DNA of 64,000 nucleotides. Source: Levilactobacillus parabrevis ATCC 53295. GTDB lineage: Bacteria > Bacillota > Bacilli > Lactobacillales > Lactobacillaceae. Position numbers and translations under genes: made by a program. The notes under the pieces were generated by a model, which saw nothing but the letters and a program-made list of their open reading frames with translations, did not search any database and was not told the DNA's origin. The stretch is taken from positions 1 to 64,000 of the forward strand of contig NZ_AZCZ01000003.1 in NCBI RefSeq assembly GCF_001434055.1. The letters run 5' to 3'. Below, piece by piece: positions 1 through 7,828 of the stretch; within the stretch, counting starts at the first letter, position 1, and each line of letters begins with the position of its first letter.

Positions 1-2
1 TG

Positions 3-740
3 CCACCGAAGATTTTAGTTCAAGCTGATGATATTAGAATTGGGACCACAACAGTTTCAATGGATGCTGTCGGCCATTACTTTGTGTCCTTGCAGATGGG
101 TTCGGAACACCCTTTCGTTTCAAAACAATCAGTCGTTGAATCTAAAGTCGGCATCGATTTGAACCTTGATAATTTTCTGACGGACTCCAATGGGCAGGTA
201 ATTGATAACCCACGTTACTACCGGACTATCAGAGGAAAATTAGCAGAAGCCCAGCGGAAACTGTCACGTCGGGATAGACGAGCTAAGAAGAGCCAACGAT
301 GCTTATCAGAATCAAAGAATTATCAAAAGCAACGGTCATTAGTGGCTAAATTGCAGCTTAAAGTCGCTAACCAACGCAAGAACTTCCTGCACCATGTCTC
401 TACGGCCTTGATCAAAAACCACGATTTAGTCGTAGCTGAAGAACTGCGGAGTAAAAATATGTTGCGAAACCACGCTTTGGCAATGAGTATCGCGGACGTT
501 GGCTGGCGAACTTTACTGGGTATGCTGTCCTACAAAGCTGATTTTTACGGTCGGAGATTTTTGACTGTCAACCCTCGAAACACAACGCAAACTTGTAGCC
601 ATTGTGGGTACATCATGACTGGTAAGAACAAGTTGACGTTGACTGATCGTAAGTGGACATGTCTTAGTTGTTGCACGTTTCATATGCGTGATCATAACGC
701 GGCTAAAAACATTTTAGCAAAAGGTTTAGCAACACTATAA
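3..740 (+). CDS. tnpB: IS200/IS605-family TnpB (RNA-guided nuclease), 5' end outside window
   Basis: C-terminal part of an IS605-type OrfB/TnpB. The frame is open from base 3, so the true start lies upstream of the window; the first internal ATG is at 60. Visible family features are a RuvC-I-like GIDLNLDNF segment, a basic helix with RRDRRAKK, a VVAEEL segment in the RuvC-II glutamate position, a zinc ribbon with CSHC and CLSC pairs, and the terminal RDHNAAKNI motif carrying the RuvC-III aspartate. Just before it the usual HDRD reads HMRD, but the RD aspartate is kept. No frameshift is seen in the visible part. TnpB proteins cut DNA using an RNA made from the element's right end and help the element persist. 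Whether tnpA is present cannot be told. Confidence 0.9.
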   Translation, partial: PPKILVQADDIRIGTTTVSMDAVGHYFVSLQMGSEHPFVSKQSVVESKVGIDLNLDNFLTDSNGQVIDNPRYYRTIRGKLAEAQRKLSRRDRRAKKSQRCLSESKNYQKQRSLVAKLQLKVANQRKNFLHHVSTALIKNHDLVVAEELRSKNMLRNHALAMSIADVGWRTLLGMLSYKADFYGRRFLTVNPRNTTQTCSHCGYIMTGKNKLTLTDRKWTCLSCCTFHMRDHNAAKNILAKGLATL

Positions 741-830
741 GGAATGAGTCCGCCTGGCAACCTGCGGACCTAAAAGGCTTTGGTAATTAGCGGATAAGTC
801 CTATTCGTAGGCAATCGTTGTATCTAAGCA
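741..830 (+). ncRNA. Putative IS605 right end / TnpB guide RNA scaffold
   Basis: The 90 bases after the tnpB stop hold two compact hairpins: GTCCGC/GCGGAC (749-754 with 765-770) and CCTA-TTCG-TAGG (800-811), the latter with a UUCG-type tetraloop. In this family the guide RNA overlaps the 3' end of tnpB and the transposon right end, so position and structure fit. The exact element boundary and guide start cannot be fixed without other copies. Confidence 0.4.
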
Positions 831-851
831 AATTGTGGTCACCATGCCATG

Positions 852-925
852 GGGTGTGGTTCTCACAAGCGTCCGTTTTTAAACGGGCGTGGTTGACGCA
901 GGCTTTCTGGTCCGGCCACACACCC
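852..925 (+). other. Nested inverted repeat downstream of tnpB
   Basis: Outer arms GGGTGTGG (852-859) and CCACACACCC (916-925) enclose an inner near-palindrome, GCGTCCGTTT (869-878) with AAACGGGCGT (881-890). A 60-codon ORF runs through here (818-1000) but has no ribosome binding site and no recognisable family. This may be flanking DNA rather than part of the transposon. Confidence 0.4.
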
Positions 926-1043
926 AAAACGCGGAAGTTGACCTGTCCGGTTTGTGGGGAGACTAATTACTGTGTGGAGGTCCTGGGGAGAGTTAAGTAG
1001 CGGTAAGTGCAATGTGGTTCACAATAGTCTAGTTTGTTCAAAA

Positions 1044-1083
1044 GAAATATCCTGGTCAGCGGGGAAACTGACCAGGATATTTC
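1044..1083. repeat. Perfect 16-bp inverted repeat hairpin
   Basis: Arms 1044-1059 and 1068-1083 are perfectly complementary (GAAATATCCTGGTCAG and its complement) around the 8-base loop CGGGGAAA. No T-tract follows on either strand, so it is not a typical intrinsic terminator. No gene lies within 300 bases on either side. Confidence 0.7.
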
Positions 1084-1304
1084 GCATTTAGAGGAAGAGT
1101 GGTACTTTCAAAATAAAGAGGAGAAGAACCTGAACATGAGTCGTTTGCACTTGACCGTTGGAAATACCCGAGTTTGGTGAGGGGTTAGCAAACTGAAAGG
1201 CAGGTGGCCAATGCCATTCAACAGAGCTTAGTTTACAAGCAATCGTTCGGAGAAACTACGGTGTTACGGTAAGGATTAGATAAGAAATTCTTAGATTGGT
1301 AGAA
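1084..1304. other. Intergenic stretch with nothing recognised
   Basis: Between the 16-bp hairpin and structured repeat II-a I see no ORF with a ribosome binding site, no promoter pair and no strong hairpin. Confidence 0.6.
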
Positions 1305-1427
1305 GAGTGCGGAACAGGGCGTTTAGGTCCTGAGCATTAACGTCAATAAGGGAAAAATTCTGGGCCTGGATTTTTCCTTACTGGGGTTAAGCGCAGGGAC
1401 CTGCCTTGTGGAACACGTTTCGACAGC
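1305..1427 (+). repeat. Structured intergenic repeat family II, copy II-a
   Basis: About 120 bases aligning with 17413-17561. Shared blocks are GAGTGCG, GGGCGTTT, CCTGAGCATTAACGT, ATAAG, GGGTTAAGCG, CCTGCC and CACGTTTCG. The fold is nested: GGTCC (1326-1330) pairs with GGACC (1397-1401), TTAAC with GTTAA, and an apical stem joins AGGGAAAAATTC to GGATTTTTCCTT. In the other full copy the same helices form from different bases, which indicates selection for structure. Confidence 0.65.
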
Positions 1428-1571
1428 GTGAAATTAGAGGGAGAATCTTTGAATAAGTAGAAAAGTCTCAACGCTACAGTTAAGGAAGAAAACTGCAGCA
1501 CAAAAAGCCGCTACACAACAGTCATCCGATGTGTAGCGGCTAATAGAATATTTTTAGTTGATCACAACCAA

Positions 1572-2507
1572 TTAATAGATCGTGATAGCTTGCTTGCCAT
1601 ATTCCTTGTTGAAGTGAGAAACAGATTCCCAGCTAATAGCACCGTGGTCGTACTTCATGTTCTTACCACCGGTACCGGCCTTAGCAGTTGAGCTGTAGTA
1701 GAGGGGATCGTTAACCTTGAACTTACCATTCTTGTAGCCAACGATAACCTTGCAATGGTTCCGCTTCTTGTCGGCATTCTTTTGGTAGGAAGAGTAACCG
1801 TAGAACAAGACAGGGTAACCACCTTGAACGTACATTTTGATGGTGTTGGCGTTAGCTTTGGAAATGTTTGCGGTCCGCTTCGTCCAGTGGTGAGAGTACT
1901 TGGTTAATGCAGCAGCGGTAATAACGTGGCCGAAGCCAGCACCGGTGTAGACATTACCCTTTTGACCACCTTTGGTTGGAACCATTGGTAAATGATTCTG
2001 TGCGTAACGTAAGTTAACTTTCACACCACGGTAACGGAGTAGCATGGTCATCGCAGCTGAAGCACAACCCCAAGGTGCAAAGACGGGTTTATATTGACTG
2101 ACATAAGGAACTTTCATAACCTTGCTTGCCTTGCTAGTGGCTACAGCGTGAGCGTTAACGTAACCTAAGTAATTTTTCTTTGAGTTGTAGAGCCGGTAAT
2201 AAGTCCGACCATTACTCAATTTATATTTGCCGTTTGCTTTGTAGGCCTTGTGGAAAAGCTTATTTGAAGATGAAACAGCATGCCACTTGTTTTGATAGAC
2301 CTTATAACCCTTCTTAACAAAGTGAATTTCGTGCTTATATGATTTCCAGGACTTGCTGGTTTGTTCTGGAACCGTTTTCGTGGCGGCGTTGGCGGTAACT
2401 GATGCGGGTGCTGTCAATGGGATGTTGACAGTGCTGCCAACCGTAATGATAGCGAGTAGGGCTGCCCCATTGCGGAGTAGTCTTTTGCTTAGACTAGTTT
2501 TAACCAT
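1572..2507 (-). CDS. Secreted C39-like cysteine peptidase with SH3/GW-like spacer
   Basis: 311 residues. An ATG 30 bases further upstream is possible, but the ATG at 2507 has GGAGGA eight bases before it and gives a classic signal peptide (KTSLSKRLLRN, hydrophobic core to about 28, then ANA-A cleavage near 41). Residues 55-125 are a Lys/Tyr-rich SH3- or GW-like module of the kind lactobacilli use to bind the wall. Residues 130-311 match the C39-like papain fold family: Cys148 in WGCASAAM, His251 in RNHCKVIVGY and Asp267 in KVNDP form a plausible catalytic triad. The substrate is unknown; cleavage of a peptide or wall-linked protein is inferred. It stands alone between non-coding stretches. 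Confidence 0.8.
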   Translation of the reverse strand: MVKTSLSKRLLRNGAALLAIITVGSTVNIPLTAPASVTANAATKTVPEQTSKSWKSYKHEIHFVKKGYKVYQNKWHAVSSSNKLFHKAYKANGKYKLSNGRTYYRLYNSKKNYLGYVNAHAVATSKASKVMKVPYVSQYKPVFAPWGCASAAMTMLLRYRGVKVNLRYAQNHLPMVPTKGGQKGNVYTGAGFGHVITAAALTKYSHHWTKRTANISKANANTIKMYVQGGYPVLFYGYSSYQKNADKKRNHCKVIVGYKNGKFKVNDPLYYSSTAKAGTGGKNMKYDHGAISWESVSHFNKEYGKQAITIY

Positions 2508-2602
2508 TGTGATTCCTCCTGTATGTATGTTTGTCACAGCCTTGATTATACATCAAAAATGTTTCGAGCGATGACATTATATATATAAAACTTTAAGTTA
2601 AG

Positions 2603-2654
2603 CTTGTAAGGAATTTTGCACTATAGAATTCCTTACAAGATTTTTATCTTTTTT
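2603..2654 (+). terminator. Perfect 13-bp hairpin plus T-rich tract, no plus-strand gene upstream
   Basis: CTTGTAAGGAATT (2603-2615) and its complement (2627-2639) are followed on the plus strand by ATTTTTATCTTTTTT. It looks like an intrinsic terminator, but both neighbouring genes are on the minus strand. It lies about 100 bases upstream of the C39-like peptidase start, so it may instead be an operator or leader hairpin for that gene. Confidence 0.5.
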
Positions 2655-2844
2655 AATTGCGAAAACGTTGTGGTATAAGGGAATGTAGAGAAGATAAGAA
2701 ACAAAAAGGCTCTAGGATAAAGAAAAAAGTAATATTATAATTTCATTATTCTGATATATTTTGTAAGCACTGATACCGGCTAACATTGAGATGCTTTAGA
2801 TTGAAAACGATAATTGGCAGAAAGATGAGTGTATACGATAGCAC

Positions 2845-2880
2845 AAAGGCTGCATTCTCATGGTTTAGAGAATGCAGCCT
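2845..2880 (-). terminator. Terminator of the isochorismatase-family gene
   Basis: Minus-strand hairpin with 13-bp arms (2847-2859 and 2868-2880), 24 bases after the stop codon and followed by TTT. Confidence 0.65.
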
Positions 2881-2904
2881 ATCGTCTTACTTTTCAAAAT
2901 TTAG

Positions 2905-3462
2905 TTAATCCACAATCTTCGCACCCAGCGCCGTCTCAAAGTGGGTTAGCGCCCAGTCGTGTCCGACCTGGTTGAAGCTAGCCACAGCATTGCGGTGGAT
3001 CACCAGCTGATAGCCCAGATTATAGGCGTCGACCGCCGTGTGAAGCACGCAGATGTCCGTGCAGACACCGGTTAAATGAAGAGTATCTACGTGACGTTCA
3101 CGTAGACGCAGATCGAGGTCGGTGCCAGCAAAGGCGCTGTAGCGGGTCTTGTCGAACAGCCAGACATTGTCATCTGCGGCATGCTGATCGACCCAATTCT
3201 TGACCGGACCAAAGAGTTCTCGGCCCCAAGTGTTGCGGACATTGTGGGGTGGGAAGAGCTTGGTCTCGGGGTGGTAGGGATCGTTGGGCGTGTGGACGTC
3301 CGTGGGCAAGAGCACCCAGTCGCCAGCCTGATGCATCTGATCCGCCAACGCAACGATTGCGGGAGCTAGTTTTTGTCCAGGCTCACCACAAGTCAGGGCG
3401 CCCTTATCCGCCACGAAGTCGTTGGTGTAGTCGATAATTAACAATGCTTGATGATTGGTCAT
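2905..3462 (-). CDS. Isochorismatase-family cysteine hydrolase (nicotinamidase-like)
   Basis: 185 residues from the ATG at 3462, which follows AAGGAGA; the longer reading from 3534 adds 24 residues without homology. The family catalytic triad is visible: Asp in LLIIDYTNDF near residue 10, Lys in FDKTRYSAF, and the nucleophile Cys in GVCTDICVLHTA. The D-H pair in PTDVHTPNDPYHPE matches the metal-binding region of nicotinamidases such as PncA. The likely reaction is hydrolysis of nicotinamide to nicotinate for NAD salvage. The superfamily also includes other amidohydrolases, so the substrate is inferred. It is a single gene with its own terminator. Confidence 0.8.
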   Translation of the reverse strand: MTNHQALLIIDYTNDFVADKGALTCGEPGQKLAPAIVALADQMHQAGDWVLLPTDVHTPNDPYHPETKLFPPHNVRNTWGRELFGPVKNWVDQHAADDNVWLFDKTRYSAFAGTDLDLRLRERHVDTLHLTGVCTDICVLHTAVDAYNLGYQLVIHRNAVASFNQVGHDWALTHFETALGAKIVD

Positions 3463-3642
3463 ATCTGATCGTCTCCTTACCTTGTTTGGGCTAGTATGCC
3501 GAGCAAGACCGGCGTTGTCAATAAGGTTGGTCATTAGTAAATTAATAACTAAGTCGAATTCATTAATAATGTCGGATGATCAGTAGGATGGTAGCGGACT
3601 TACGACAAGGCCTACTATTTATAAAATAACTGTCAGAAAATA

Positions 3643-3671
3643 TTGACACACAGCCAGGAGTTTCGTATACT
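3643..3671 (+). promoter_or_regulatory. Promoter of the padR operon
   Basis: TTGACA (3643-3648), 17-bp spacer, TATACT (3666-3671). The padR start codon is 51 bases downstream. Confidence 0.85.
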
Positions 3672-3683
3672 GTTGGTGAATTT

Positions 3684-3704
3684 ATATTATATCGCGTATA
3701 ATAT
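3684..3704. promoter_or_regulatory. Probable PadR autoregulatory operator
   Basis: Perfect 8-bp arms ATATTATA and TATAATAT around TCGCG, just downstream of the predicted transcription start and ending 17 bases before the padR start codon. The position suits repression of its own operon. Confidence 0.7.
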
Positions 3705-3721
3705 TATGAGGAGGAAAATAT

Positions 3722-4039
3722 ATGGCCATTCAGGTACCGACCGAGCTTCTTGATGGTAGTGTGTTGGGCCTGCTGACACAGCAGGATCACTACGGTTACA
3801 CGCTGACCCAGGAAGTACGGCAACTCTTGCCAATCTCGGAATCAACCCTATACCCTGTGTTGCGGCGGCTGAAGAAAAATGGCTGGCTAGACACTTACGA
3901 CGAACCCTTTCAGGGGCGTAATCGGCGGTACTATCGGTTGACGGATAGTGGTCGGGAGCGTTTAGCAGAAATTCAAGGGGACTGGCAGGACTTCAACCAG
4001 GCAATCTCACAGTTATTGGAGGGAAATACGCATGAATGA
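3722..4039 (+). CDS. PadR-family transcriptional regulator
   Basis: 105 residues, a typical length for a PadR subfamily 2 member. The N-terminal winged helix reads LLDGSVLGLLTQQDHYGYTLTQEV, followed by the diagnostic SESTLYPVLRRLKKNGW recognition helix and wing, then a short dimerisation helix. GAGGAGG lies eight bases before the ATG. It overlaps the next gene by eight bases, so the three genes are translationally coupled. It probably represses its own operon through the dyad at 3684-3704. In related PadR/HAAS/DUF4097 operons the inducing signal is cell-envelope stress; that is inference here. Confidence 0.9.
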   Translation: MAIQVPTELLDGSVLGLLTQQDHYGYTLTQEVRQLLPISESTLYPVLRRLKKNGWLDTYDEPFQGRNRRYYRLTDSGRERLAEIQGDWQDFNQAISQLLEGNTHE

Positions 4040-4676
4040 TTACATTCAGGCCATTGAAAAGTTGCTGGGCCAGCTAACGACGGCGGAGCAACAGGACGTG
4101 GTGGAATACTATCGCGAGTACTTATTAGATGCCGGAATTGAAACGTATCAGCAGGCTGTCGACGAGTTGGGGACACCCAAGTCACTGGCACGCAAAGTCT
4201 TGGCGGATTATTCAATTCGAATGAGTGAACAAGGGACTAAGGAAACGGGCGCAACGGGACAATCACGGTCCAATGTGCAGGCGACTAAGAATAACGTGAG
4301 AACAGTCTGGCTGATTGTCTTAGCATTGTTGTCAACGCCAGTCACGATTCCAATTTTGATTGTGATAGCAGCTTTATTATTTGCGATGGTGGCCGTGCTG
4401 GGGAGTTTGGTCGTCGCTGTAATCGCAATTGTGTTTAGTGTGATGGCCGTCGGGGTAGTAGGTGTTGTTGCAGGACTCTTCGTCATTTGGCAGACGCCGT
4501 GGACGGGACTTTTTTACCTAGGAATCGGGTTATTTTCGCTAGGAGCCTGCATCATCGGGTGGTTAATTTTGAAATGGTTCGGGAGTAAAGTTGTTTGGGC
4601 ACTGTCATGGGCGGCGAAGGGGATCTACCGTCGCTTCATTCCGCGGAGTCGAGCAGAACGGGGGCGTAAGCTATGA
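4032..4676 (+). CDS. HAAS-domain (DUF1700) membrane protein
   Basis: 214 residues. Residues 1-65 form the HAAS signalling domain, with YIQAIEKLLGQLTTAEQQDVVEYYREYL and an ELGTPKSLARKVLADY helix. A polar linker (66-92) leads to hydrophobic spans at about 93-113, 116-152 and 158-180, then a basic tail (RRFIPRSRAERGRK). The usual DUF1700 layout is a cytoplasmic HAAS domain tethered to membrane helices. The stop overlaps the next start in an ATGA junction. It probably works with the adjacent DUF4097 protein in envelope-stress sensing. Confidence 0.85.
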   Translation: MNDYIQAIEKLLGQLTTAEQQDVVEYYREYLLDAGIETYQQAVDELGTPKSLARKVLADYSIRMSEQGTKETGATGQSRSNVQATKNNVRTVWLIVLALLSTPVTIPILIVIAALLFAMVAVLGSLVVAVIAIVFSVMAVGVVGVVAGLFVIWQTPWTGLFYLGIGLFSLGACIIGWLILKWFGSKVVWALSWAAKGIYRRFIPRSRAERGRKL

Positions 4677-5644
4677 AACGAAGCTTAAAAATCGGGTTAA
4701 CATTAATGGTCTTGGGGGCCGCCTTATTCGGCATTGGTTGGATGAATCACGGCGATAAAGCCGTCGTCTGGAATAGGTCAACGCGGGGATTTAAAACAAT
4801 TCAGAAAGTCAAACGTAGCTATCATCCAGGAGATTACCAACGGATCGTGGTAGATTCGCGAGCGCCGGTCACAATTAAGGATGGCGATACCAATCGCGTG
4901 ACTGTTAGCTACATTGATGGCGCTTCTGGCTTGCCTAAGGCCAGTGTGACCAAAGGGACACTGCACATCAAGGGTGGTGTCTCGTCTCAACGCTTGAACG
5001 TCTCAATCTTTAGCGTGTCGGACCGGACGGCGACCAGTGGCGGCGTGCTGATCACCGTGCCGCGAGATAAAAAGTTAGACAGCATTGTCGTGAAGACGGG
5101 CAGCGGCAGTCTCTCTCTGCGCCAGTTGCGGGTCAAGCAAGTGGCCATTGAAAACACGGATGACGTCAACCTCTACGCACTGCGGGTCGATCGGAACGTT
5201 ACAGTCTATTCAACCGATGGTGACATTTACGCGGATCAAGTGCGGGCCAAACAGTTGCGAGTCAACGCTGACGACGGGGATATGGGCATCTCGAATAGCC
5301 AGTTAACGGCAAATGATAATCAGTTTACCTCGACCGACGGCGACGTGCGGTTGTCGACCAGTCAGCTGGGAGGTGGCCGTATCGATTCGAACGATGGGGA
5401 CATCAGCCTCCAAAGTAATCGAATCGCGCAGAAGCTCAAGGCGCGCACGAACGATGGGGATATTCACGCGGATATTGCCAAGTCAGCGGGTGCTAAAGTC
5501 TTCTCACAGGATGCCGATATGAGCGACATCACAGTTCTCGGCAAACACCGCCACAGCGGTTACTGGTTACGGCGGGAAGCCAAGTCGCAGTATCAATTAA
5601 CGGCGGGCGACGGCGATGTGCGGGTTTCAGATGAAGCGGATTAA
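4673..5644 (+). CDS. DUF4097-family beta-helix envelope protein
   Basis: 323 residues. One N-terminal membrane anchor (IGLTLMVLGAALFGIGWM, about 7-24) leads into an extracellular region of short beta strands. The chain is built of repeats carrying a D-G-D signature: STDGDIYAD, ADDGDMGIS, STDGDVRLS, SNDGDISLQ, TNDGDIHAD, then a diverged SQDADMS and a final AGDGDVRVS. This spacing fits a right-handed beta solenoid as in DUF4097 and adhesin-like proteins. It is the last gene of the padR operon, with a terminator 14 bases after its stop. The role is unknown; an envelope-stress or surface scaffold role follows from context. Confidence 0.8.
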   Translation: MKRSLKIGLTLMVLGAALFGIGWMNHGDKAVVWNRSTRGFKTIQKVKRSYHPGDYQRIVVDSRAPVTIKDGDTNRVTVSYIDGASGLPKASVTKGTLHIKGGVSSQRLNVSIFSVSDRTATSGGVLITVPRDKKLDSIVVKTGSGSLSLRQLRVKQVAIENTDDVNLYALRVDRNVTVYSTDGDIYADQVRAKQLRVNADDGDMGISNSQLTANDNQFTSTDGDVRLSTSQLGGGRIDSNDGDISLQSNRIAQKLKARTNDGDIHADIAKSAGAKVFSQDADMSDITVLGKHRHSGYWLRREAKSQYQLTAGDGDVRVSDEAD

Positions 5645-5657
5645 GCAGTATTAAGAA

Positions 5658-5687
5658 GGGCTGTGCCTTGCGCACAACTCTTTTTTT
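5658..5687 (+). terminator. Terminator of the padR operon
   Basis: GGGCTGTGC (5658-5666) pairs with GCACAACTC (5672-5680) through two G-T wobbles, followed by seven T. Confidence 0.85.
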
Positions 5688-5775
5688 CTGGCTTCTGGGG
5701 CGAAACGTGGTAGAATGTAATGACTGCTTTATACCGGATTAAACATCAAATACAAGTACTAGAGGAGATTTTATC

Positions 5776-6774
5776 GTGTCTGATTCATCATCTTACTGGC
5801 AAAATATCGCGGATCATGCCAAGGCCGAAGACCGGCCCTTCTTCAGTTTGGCACCAATGGAAGCTGTCACGAACGCCATCTTTCGGCGCGTCGTGGCCCG
5901 GGCGGCCGCACCCGACGTCTTCTTTACGGAATTTACCAACGCCATCAGTGTGACCCATCCCAAGGCCAAATTCACGGTTGCTGGCCGGCTCTACGTGGCA
6001 CCTGAAGAGGCCCACATGCCGGTTGCCCAGTTGTGGGGTAACGACGAAGAAGCCTTTGCCCGTGCGGCAGAGAACGTGAAGGAACGGGGCTACGAAGCCA
6101 TCGATATCAACATGGGTTGCCCGGATTCAACTGTCATCAAAAATCACGGTGGGAGTGATCTGATTCGCAACTTTGATAGCGCGGCGGCCGTGATTGCCGG
6201 TGCCAAGACGGCCGGCTTGCCCGTAAGCGTGAAGACGCGGTTGGGCTACAGTCGCTTGGATGAGTGGCGTGATTGGCTGACCTTCCTGTTCAAGCAGGAT
6301 ATTCCGTTACTGACGATTCACCTGCGGACGAAGAAGGAAATGAGTCGTGTGCCCGCCCATTTCGAACTGATCGATGACATCGTGAAGTTACGTGATGAGG
6401 TAGCGCCCCATACCCTGCTACAGTTAAATGGGGATATTGAAAACTACCAAGAGGGTCTGGCTTTGGCCAAGGCACATCCCGGCGTGGACGGTATCATGAT
6501 TGGCCGTGGCATCTTCACGAGTCCGTTTGCCTTTGAGAAGACGCCGCAACACCATGACGTCAAGGAATTACTCGGGCTGTTGGATTACCAACTCGACCTC
6601 TACGATGAATTCGAGCAACGGTTCGACACGTCGCGGTTTGCCTCACTCAAGCGTTTCTTCAAGATTTACGTGCGGAGTGAACCCAACGCCGCTAGCTTGC
6701 GGAACGCAATGATGGAGACCCACACGACCGATGAAGTACGGCAGTTGCTAGCGGATTCGGAATTTACGAAATAG
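5776..6774 (+). CDS. dus: tRNA-dihydrouridine synthase
   Basis: 332 residues from a GTG start 10 bases after AGAGGAG. FMN-dependent TIM-barrel enzyme that reduces uridines in the D-loop of tRNA. Family motifs in order are APMEAVTN (FMN/tRNA site), FTEF, DINMGCP with the catalytic Cys, KTRLGY, LTIHLRTK, LQLNGDI and IGRGIFTSPFAF, with a helical tRNA-binding domain from about 250. Length is normal. It is a single gene bounded by terminators on both sides. Assignment to DusA, B or C class cannot be made by eye. Confidence 0.92.
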   Translation: MSDSSSYWQNIADHAKAEDRPFFSLAPMEAVTNAIFRRVVARAAAPDVFFTEFTNAISVTHPKAKFTVAGRLYVAPEEAHMPVAQLWGNDEEAFARAAENVKERGYEAIDINMGCPDSTVIKNHGGSDLIRNFDSAAAVIAGAKTAGLPVSVKTRLGYSRLDEWRDWLTFLFKQDIPLLTIHLRTKKEMSRVPAHFELIDDIVKLRDEVAPHTLLQLNGDIENYQEGLALAKAHPGVDGIMIGRGIFTSPFAFEKTPQHHDVKELLGLLDYQLDLYDEFEQRFDTSRFASLKRFFKIYVRSEPNAASLRNAMMETHTTDEVRQLLADSEFTK

Positions 6775-6786
6775 CATTGACTGACA

Positions 6787-6825
6787 AAAGGTCCTGGGGA
6801 ATTTTTCCTCGGGACCTTTGTTTTA
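6787..6825 (+). terminator. Terminator of dus
   Basis: Arms 6787-6801 and 6805-6819 (AAAGGTCC pairing with GGACCTTT, plus GGGGAA/TTCCTC), followed by GTTTT. Confidence 0.8.
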
Positions 6826-6935
6826 ACAAAATTAGTTGATTGCTTGAATGAATCGTGAATTGGCGGTGATGTAGTAGCCACCGGCGACTGATCACCCGCA
6901 CGAGAGGTGAACCTAACACTCCTGATAGAGATGTG

Positions 6936-6975
6936 TAAAATTAAAGGGCGCTAACTCATCACGAGTTGGCGCCCT
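6936..6975 (-). terminator. Terminator of the 7001-7279 gene
   Basis: Minus-strand hairpin with GGGCGC-rich 13-bp arms (6945-6957, 6963-6975) followed by TTTAATTTT. Confidence 0.8.
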
Positions 6976-7000
6976 TAAACAATAGCTGATGTAATTAGTC

Positions 7001-7279
7001 TTAACGTGCCCGGTAGATACTGCTAGTGAAGCCAGTTGAGGCAGCGGCTTCGTCGTTAGCAGCTTGAACCAGTTTCTTTTGCGTGTCGGTGAGGCGACTG
7101 TCGCTCCACTTGCGAACGGCGGCGTTCTTGGCGTCTTCAGACTTGTATGTCTTGCCGTTGAACGTGTAATCACCGGAAGCTTCGACGTTATTGGCGCCGA
7201 TAGCGGCTGGAATGGCAATGGCAACGATGACCACTGCAACTAAAGCGATAATGGATTTTGCGAGTTTACTCTTAAACAT
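7001..7279 (-). CDS. Small exported or membrane-anchored protein, paralogue of 7508-7780
   Basis: 92 residues. Residues 1-30 (MFKSKLAKSI then a hydrophobic core ending AIPAAIGANN) form a signal peptide or N-terminal anchor, cleavable near VEA-S. The mature part is about 55 residues and contains YTFNGKTYKS, a short beta motif, then a charged helix LTDTQKKLVQAANDEAAAST. I do not recognise a named family. It shares the signal peptide, the YTFNG(K/Q)xYKSxxAK block and the LTxTQKxLVQAAN block with its neighbour, so the two arose by tandem duplication. Each has its own conserved promoter and terminator. Confidence 0.75.
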   Translation of the reverse strand: MFKSKLAKSIIALVAVVIVAIAIPAAIGANNVEASGDYTFNGKTYKSEDAKNAAVRKWSDSRLTDTQKKLVQAANDEAAASTGFTSSIYRAR

Positions 7280-7339
7280 ATTGAAAATTCCCCTTTACTT
7301 ATGCCTGATTTCCGCTGAACTCTGATGAGCAGCTCAACC

Positions 7340-7369
7340 ATCATACCGTAAGTTAGTTGGTCTATGCAA
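7340..7369 (-). promoter_or_regulatory. Promoter of the 7001-7279 gene
   Basis: Minus strand: TTGCAT, 18-bp spacer, TATGAT. The surrounding bases (TAGTTG, CCAAC, GGTATGAT) are shared with the paralogue's promoter at 7829-7857. Confidence 0.7.
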
Positions 7370-7450
7370 CTAGTAATTTTCGCCGGTATGACGGGCGATT
7401 AGCGCAGAATACTGATGGCAAAATAAAGGCATCGCTTCCATAATATTGTA

Positions 7451-7492
7451 AAAAATAAAGCGATAGCGCTCCATGGGGAGTGGCTACCGCTG
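7451..7492 (-). terminator. Terminator of the 7508-7780 gene
   Basis: Minus-strand hairpin (AGCGGTAGC...GGAG-C-GCTATCGCT) followed by TTATTTTTT. Confidence 0.75.
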
Positions 7493-7507
7493 TTTTCAAG
7501 AATCAAG

Positions 7508-7780
7508 TTAGTTACTGAAGCTGTGGCTGAGGCGGGTAGACGTTGCGGCCTCGCGGTTGGCAGCTTGGACCAATTGCTTTTGCGTTTCGGTTAGGCGTTG
7601 GCTTTGCCAATGCTTGGCTGCCCGTTGCTTAGCCGTCGCAGATTTGTAGGCTTGACCGTTGAAGGTATAGTTGCCTGAAGCCTGAGCGTTGTTCGCGCCC
7701 AGAGCGGTGGGAATGGCGATGGCCACGATGATTGCGGCGACTAGAACGGTCAGTGACTTGGTGAGTTTACTTTTAAACAT
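7508..7780 (-). CDS. Small exported or membrane-anchored protein, paralogue of 7001-7279
   Basis: 90 residues from the ATG at 7780, preceded by GGGAG; a longer in-frame reading to 7933 has no ribosome binding site and would start with an unrelated 51 residues, so it is rejected. The N-terminus MFKSKLTKSLTVLVAA to about 30 is a signal peptide or anchor. The mature chain has YTFNGQAYKSATAKQRAAKHW and LTETQKQLVQAANREAATST, closely similar to the neighbouring gene. Function is unknown. Its small size, export signal, duplication and separate transcription would suit a secreted stress or peptide factor, but there is no direct evidence. Confidence 0.75.
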   Translation of the reverse strand: MFKSKLTKSLTVLVAAIIVAIAIPTALGANNAQASGNYTFNGQAYKSATAKQRAAKHWQSQRLTETQKQLVQAANREAATSTRLSHSFSN

Positions 7781-7828
7781 GTTTGAATTTCTCCCTTGAA
7801 TTGCTGAGGTATAGGACATAACTTGTTT

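Noticed and set aside
818..1000. 60-codon ORF with a CPVCG pair downstream of tnpB
   Set aside because: No ribosome binding site, overlaps inverted repeats, and only two of its three cysteines are spaced like a zinc ribbon. More likely chance.
2656..2675. Possible cre site at TTGCGAAAACG
   Set aside because: The spacing between TG, AA and CG does not fit the consensus.
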